Source: Ahrensia sp. (GTDB taxonomy: Bacteria > Pseudomonadota > Alphaproteobacteria > Rhizobiales > Rhizobiaceae). From it: 64,000 bases of DNA. Below, in pieces: positions 61,493 to 64,000 of the stretch. The stretch covers positions 46,063-110,062 of the forward strand of contig NZXU01000100.1 in the NCBI GenBank assembly GCA_002698425.1. The letters run 5' to 3'. The number at the start of each line of letters is the position of its first letter. Within the stretch, counting starts at the first letter, position 1. Position numbers and translations under genes: made by a program. Under the pieces are notes generated by a model. It ran no database searches and had not been told where the DNA came from. It saw nothing but the letters and a program-made list of their open reading frames with translations.

Positions 61493-62137
61493 ATGGTGCA
61501 AAACGGCAAGAAACCGCGGCGGACGCAGGCTGAGCGCCGACTGGCCACCCAGACCGCCATCATGAACGCGTCCGTCGGCATCCTGGTTACCGAAGGCTAT
61601 GCGCGGTTCAGCGCAAGCCGCGTCGCAAGCCTGGCCGGTGTCTCGCGCGGTGCGCAGGAGCATTATTATCCGAAGAAGTTCGACCTCATCGAAGCCGTGA
61701 CCCGGCAGATCATGGAGGAGGCGCTCGGGCATACGAGGAAGCTGACCGAACAGGTCGATCCCGCACGCGACCCGATCGACAAGTTCATCGAGGATTCGAA
61801 CTGGTTTTTTTCAAGTCGGTCGTTTCGGGCAATCACGGAAATCATGATCGCCGCCCGCGCGGAGGCGGAACTGGCCGATATCGTCCATCCCATCGTCAAG
61901 AAGACCCGCGGCGAACTCGATCAGATCTGGATCGAAGCCCTCAGCAATGCAGGTTTCACCAGGGAGAGCGCGGTCGAATTCATCGACATCACGCAGCACC
62001 TGTTGCGCGGTCTTTTCTTCGTCGATACGTGGATTCCCTTCCCGGTCGACCGCGCGTCCATCCTCTCGACATGGCGCGGCCTCGCCAACCACATCTTGCT
62101 GCCGGATCGGAACCGCACGCCGTCAGCCTCGAATTAA
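61493..62137 (+). CDS. TetR family transcriptional regulator
   Basis: The 214-residue protein has an N-terminal HTH (IMNASVGILVTEGYARFSASRVASLAGVSRGAQEHYYPKKFDLIEAV) and a helical ligand domain of about 140 residues ending near HILLPDRNR. It likely represses its own gene, the TAXI gene and the P450 operon through the shared palindrome and is released by a ligand related to the P450 substrate. ATG 61493 has GGAGG 6 bases upstream; ATG 61460 in frame is the alternative start. Confidence 0.87.
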   Translation: MVQNGKKPRRTQAERRLATQTAIMNASVGILVTEGYARFSASRVASLAGVSRGAQEHYYPKKFDLIEAVTRQIMEEALGHTRKLTEQVDPARDPIDKFIEDSNWFFSSRSFRAITEIMIAARAEAELADIVHPIVKKTRGELDQIWIEALSNAGFTRESAVEFIDITQHLLRGLFFVDTWIPFPVDRASILSTWRGLANHILLPDRNRTPSASN

Positions 62138-62157
62138 GAGCGACCAAACGGTCGACA

Positions 62158-62180
62158 CCCGAACATTCGCTTCGGGCGCA
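62158..62180 (+). terminator. Hairpin behind the TetR gene
   Basis: CCCGAA (62158-62163) and TTCGGG (62171-62176) pair around a 7-base loop, followed by CGCATTTT. It is 20 bases past the TetR stop, in the 144-base gap before the convergent kinase gene. Confidence 0.5.
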
Positions 62181-62281
62181 TTTTCGAGACGCCGGCTTAT
62201 GGGACGGACATGTCGTTGCCGCGCCGCCGGCGACGCTCCGAAATCCGGGACTGCAGATCGGCAGGCCAGTCCGTCCGGTTC

Positions 62282-63895
62282 CTACAGTCTCTCGAACAAG
62301 CGGGCCACCGCTTCCGCGCCGGGGTCGTTGTGGCCGAGGATCTTGTCCTCGGAAATGTAGCTCGCGCGGCCGGCCTTGGCCTTCGCGATCGTGGCGGTGT
62401 AGTCGGCGCCCTCGCGCGCCGATCTGGCCGCTGCGTCGACGCCGTCCTTCAGGCTGCCGAGGGCAGGGGCCAGGGCGTCGATCATCGTCCTGTCGCCCGG
62501 ATTGGCGCCGCCGACCTGGCGGATGCGTTCCAGGCCGGCCGCCAGACCGTCGATCCAGTCTTTTCCGCCGGCCGACGCGTCGCCAGCCGCCGCGAAGAAG
62601 ATCGCCAGCAGGACGCCCGACGAACCGCCCATCGTCTGCGAAAGCTCCATGCCGATCGCGCGGTAGAGCTGGGTCGTGTCGGCGAGCGGAAGGCGGTCCA
62701 GCGCCGATTTGAGCGCGTTCGCGGCGGTTGCGAGCGTGGTGCCGGTATCGCCGTCTCCCGATCTCGCGTCGAGCGCATTGAGATCCGCCTCGGCGGCGAT
62801 CAGGATGTCGCAGCAGCGTTCTATCAGATCGCGCCGCGCCGGGTTGGCGGAAGGCATGGCCTGGATCGGCGTCAGCCCGTCGGGCAGCGGATGGACCTCG
62901 ATGGCGCCGAACGGATCAAGCCCCGGCCAGGCCGTGGGCGCGGCGGGAGCGAGCAGGGCGCGCTCGGCCTCCTTCGTCATCGGCATCAGCGAGACCGAGA
63001 AACCCTGCATGTCGAGCGAGGTCATCATGGCGGCGGGGCCGACAATCCAGCGCAACCGGTCCGCGATCTCGGACTTCGCCAGTTCCTCGGCGAGGATAGC
63101 CATTTCGAGCTGCGTGGTCCCTCCGAGATTGTTGAGAAGGAGCGCGTGGGGGCCGGGCTTGATGTTGGACGCCAGACGGCCGACGACGGTCTCGACCGCC
63201 TTGCGCGCGCCCTCGAAACTCACCTGTTCCACCCCGGATTCCCCGTGGATCCCCAGGCCGAGTTCGGCGTGGCCCTCGAGGATGCGGTTTTCCTTCGGCG
63301 ACCCGGGAATCGTGCAGGTGTCGAGCGACATGCCGAGCGACACGACGCCGTCGATGACCTTCTGCGCGGCGTCCGTCACCGTGTCGAGATCGTCGCCGGC
63401 GTCGGCCAGCGCGCCGGCGATCTTGTGAACGAACAGCGTGCCCGCGACGCCGCGCGCCTGCGGGAGGTCCGGCAGCGCGACGTCGTCATCGACGATCACC
63501 ATGTTGACGTTGAGACCGAAGGTCCGGGCACGCTCGGCCGCCAGGCCGAAATTCAGCCGGTCGCCGGTGTAGTTCTTGACGATCAGCAGGCAACCGGCCT
63601 TGCCGGTGACGGTCAGGATCGCGGCCAGCACCGCGTCCACAGACGGCGAGGCGAAGACGTCGCCGCAGACCGCCGCCGTCAGCATGCCCTGTCCGACGAA
63701 GCCGACATGGGCCGGCTCATGGCCGGAGCCGCCGCCCGAGACCAGCGCGACCTTCGACTTGTCCCAGTCGGTGCGCACGACGACCTTGATATGCGGATAT
63801 CCGTCGAGCCGCGCCAGCCGCCCGCCGGCGCCGCGCAACACACCGTCGATCGCCTCGGTGACGACCGTTTCCCTCGAATTCACGAACTGGGGCAT
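62282..63895 (-). CDS. Dihydroxyacetone kinase, fused DhaK-DhaL (ATP-dependent type)
   Basis: The 537-residue protein joins a DhaK domain (about 1-330) and a DhaL domain (about 350-537). DhaK has GGGSGHEPAH, KNYTGDRLNFG and GIHGESG, whose His binds the substrate ketone covalently. DhaL has DGDTGTTLA, which holds Mg-ATP, and GGSSGVLL. Family members phosphorylate dihydroxyacetone, glyceraldehyde or erythrulose. It begins 1 base behind the stop of an ABC ATPase gene on the minus strand, so the substrate is probably the sugar or polyol imported by that system. Confidence 0.9.
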   Translation of the reverse strand: MPQFVNSRETVVTEAIDGVLRGAGGRLARLDGYPHIKVVVRTDWDKSKVALVSGGGSGHEPAHVGFVGQGMLTAAVCGDVFASPSVDAVLAAILTVTGKAGCLLIVKNYTGDRLNFGLAAERARTFGLNVNMVIVDDDVALPDLPQARGVAGTLFVHKIAGALADAGDDLDTVTDAAQKVIDGVVSLGMSLDTCTIPGSPKENRILEGHAELGLGIHGESGVEQVSFEGARKAVETVVGRLASNIKPGPHALLLNNLGGTTQLEMAILAEELAKSEIADRLRWIVGPAAMMTSLDMQGFSVSLMPMTKEAERALLAPAAPTAWPGLDPFGAIEVHPLPDGLTPIQAMPSANPARRDLIERCCDILIAAEADLNALDARSGDGDTGTTLATAANALKSALDRLPLADTTQLYRAIGMELSQTMGGSSGVLLAIFFAAAGDASAGGKDWIDGLAAGLERIRQVGGANPGDRTMIDALAPALGSLKDGVDAAARSAREGADYTATIAKAKAGRASYISEDKILGHNDPGAEAVARLFERL

Positions 63896-63896
63896 G

Positions 63897-64000
63897 TCAG
63901 GCTCCTTGCGGTATGCGCGCGCCGTCGGCGGCGAAATAAAGCGGGTTGTCCGGCCGGACGGCGATCGTGTCGCCGGACGCGAGCGGGGTGTGCGGGTCGG
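63897..64000 (-). CDS. Sugar ABC transporter ATP-binding protein, C-terminal end (partial)
   Basis: The frame enters from the window edge and ends with TGA at 63897-63899. The last 33 residues, from DPHTPLASGDTIAVRPDNPLYF to ARIPQGA, match the end of the TOBE domain of MalK/UgpC-type ATPases (substrates such as glycerol 3-phosphate, sugars or polyols). The rest lies beyond base 64000. Assignment rests on this tail and on coupling to the dihydroxyacetone-type kinase gene. Confidence 0.6.
   Translation of the reverse strand, partial: DPHTPLASGDTIAVRPDNPLYFAADGARIPQGA

Noticed and set aside
1..64000. CRISPR arrays, tRNA genes, IS elements, phage or toxin-antitoxin genes.
   Set aside because: No regularly spaced repeats, no cloverleaf-like RNA genes and no transposase, integrase or phage motifs were seen on either strand.

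Overview
The window is a GC-rich chromosomal segment. Gene order (3' end of ileS, then a lipoprotein, tadA, rluB, rsmD; and DUF374-waaA-lpxK-DUF2093-mutL) and gene families (DUF4170, DUF2093, an Irr-type ICE-like operator, SitABCD, TAXI TRAP transport) point to an alphaproteobacterium of the Hyphomicrobiales (rhizobial lineage). The genus cannot be fixed from the sequence alone. I saw no tRNA, rRNA, IS element, phage gene or CRISPR array. No gap between genes exceeds 300 bases; the longest are about 220-277 bases and are described where they carry a signal.

Layout. 1-8.3 kb: housekeeping genes (ileS end, lipoprotein, tadA, rluB, rsmD, patatin) and a leftward operon of a KefB-type antiporter, a glyoxalase-like protein and a MATE exporter. 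8.4-16.2 kb: pmbA, an inositol-monophosphatase-family enzyme, DUF4170, a lipid A/Kdo cluster (DUF374 acyltransferase, waaA, lpxK), DUF2093 and mutL. 16.4-25.2 kb: a DUF442 phosphatase-like protein, an AbrB-family membrane protein, a TAXI TRAP system (binding protein, fused permease, UspA), then a class III aminotransferase, a BKACE beta-keto acid cleavage enzyme and a maleylacetoacetate isomerase. 25.2-31.7 kb: an iron operon (Cys-rich unknown protein, imelysin, Bfd, bacterioferritin, di-heme oxidoreductase, second imelysin, DUF1513) behind an Irr-like box and a strong promoter. 31.7-40.3 kb: a VOC protein, a PAS-GGDEF protein, the SitABCD Mn/Fe transporter with an operator inside its promoter, a thioesterase, a kinase, an RraA-like protein and a secreted peptidoglycan-binding protein.

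40.4-62.1 kb looks like an accessory catabolic island: four SDR dehydrogenases, a ThDP enzyme, a branched-chain-type ABC importer with a zinc alcohol dehydrogenase, two paralogous cupins resembling 2,4'-dihydroxyacetophenone dioxygenase, two FeaR-type AraC regulators, a GMC oxidoreductase, an aldehyde dehydrogenase, a P450-ferredoxin pair, a lone TAXI binding protein and a TetR regulator. A near-identical 18-bp operator lies both upstream of the P450 operon and between the TetR gene and the TAXI gene, so this part is probably one TetR regulon. The likely role is uptake and stepwise oxidation of a hydrophobic or aromatic compound, but the substrate is not readable from the sequence. The window ends in a fused dihydroxyacetone-type kinase and the tail of an ABC transporter ATPase.
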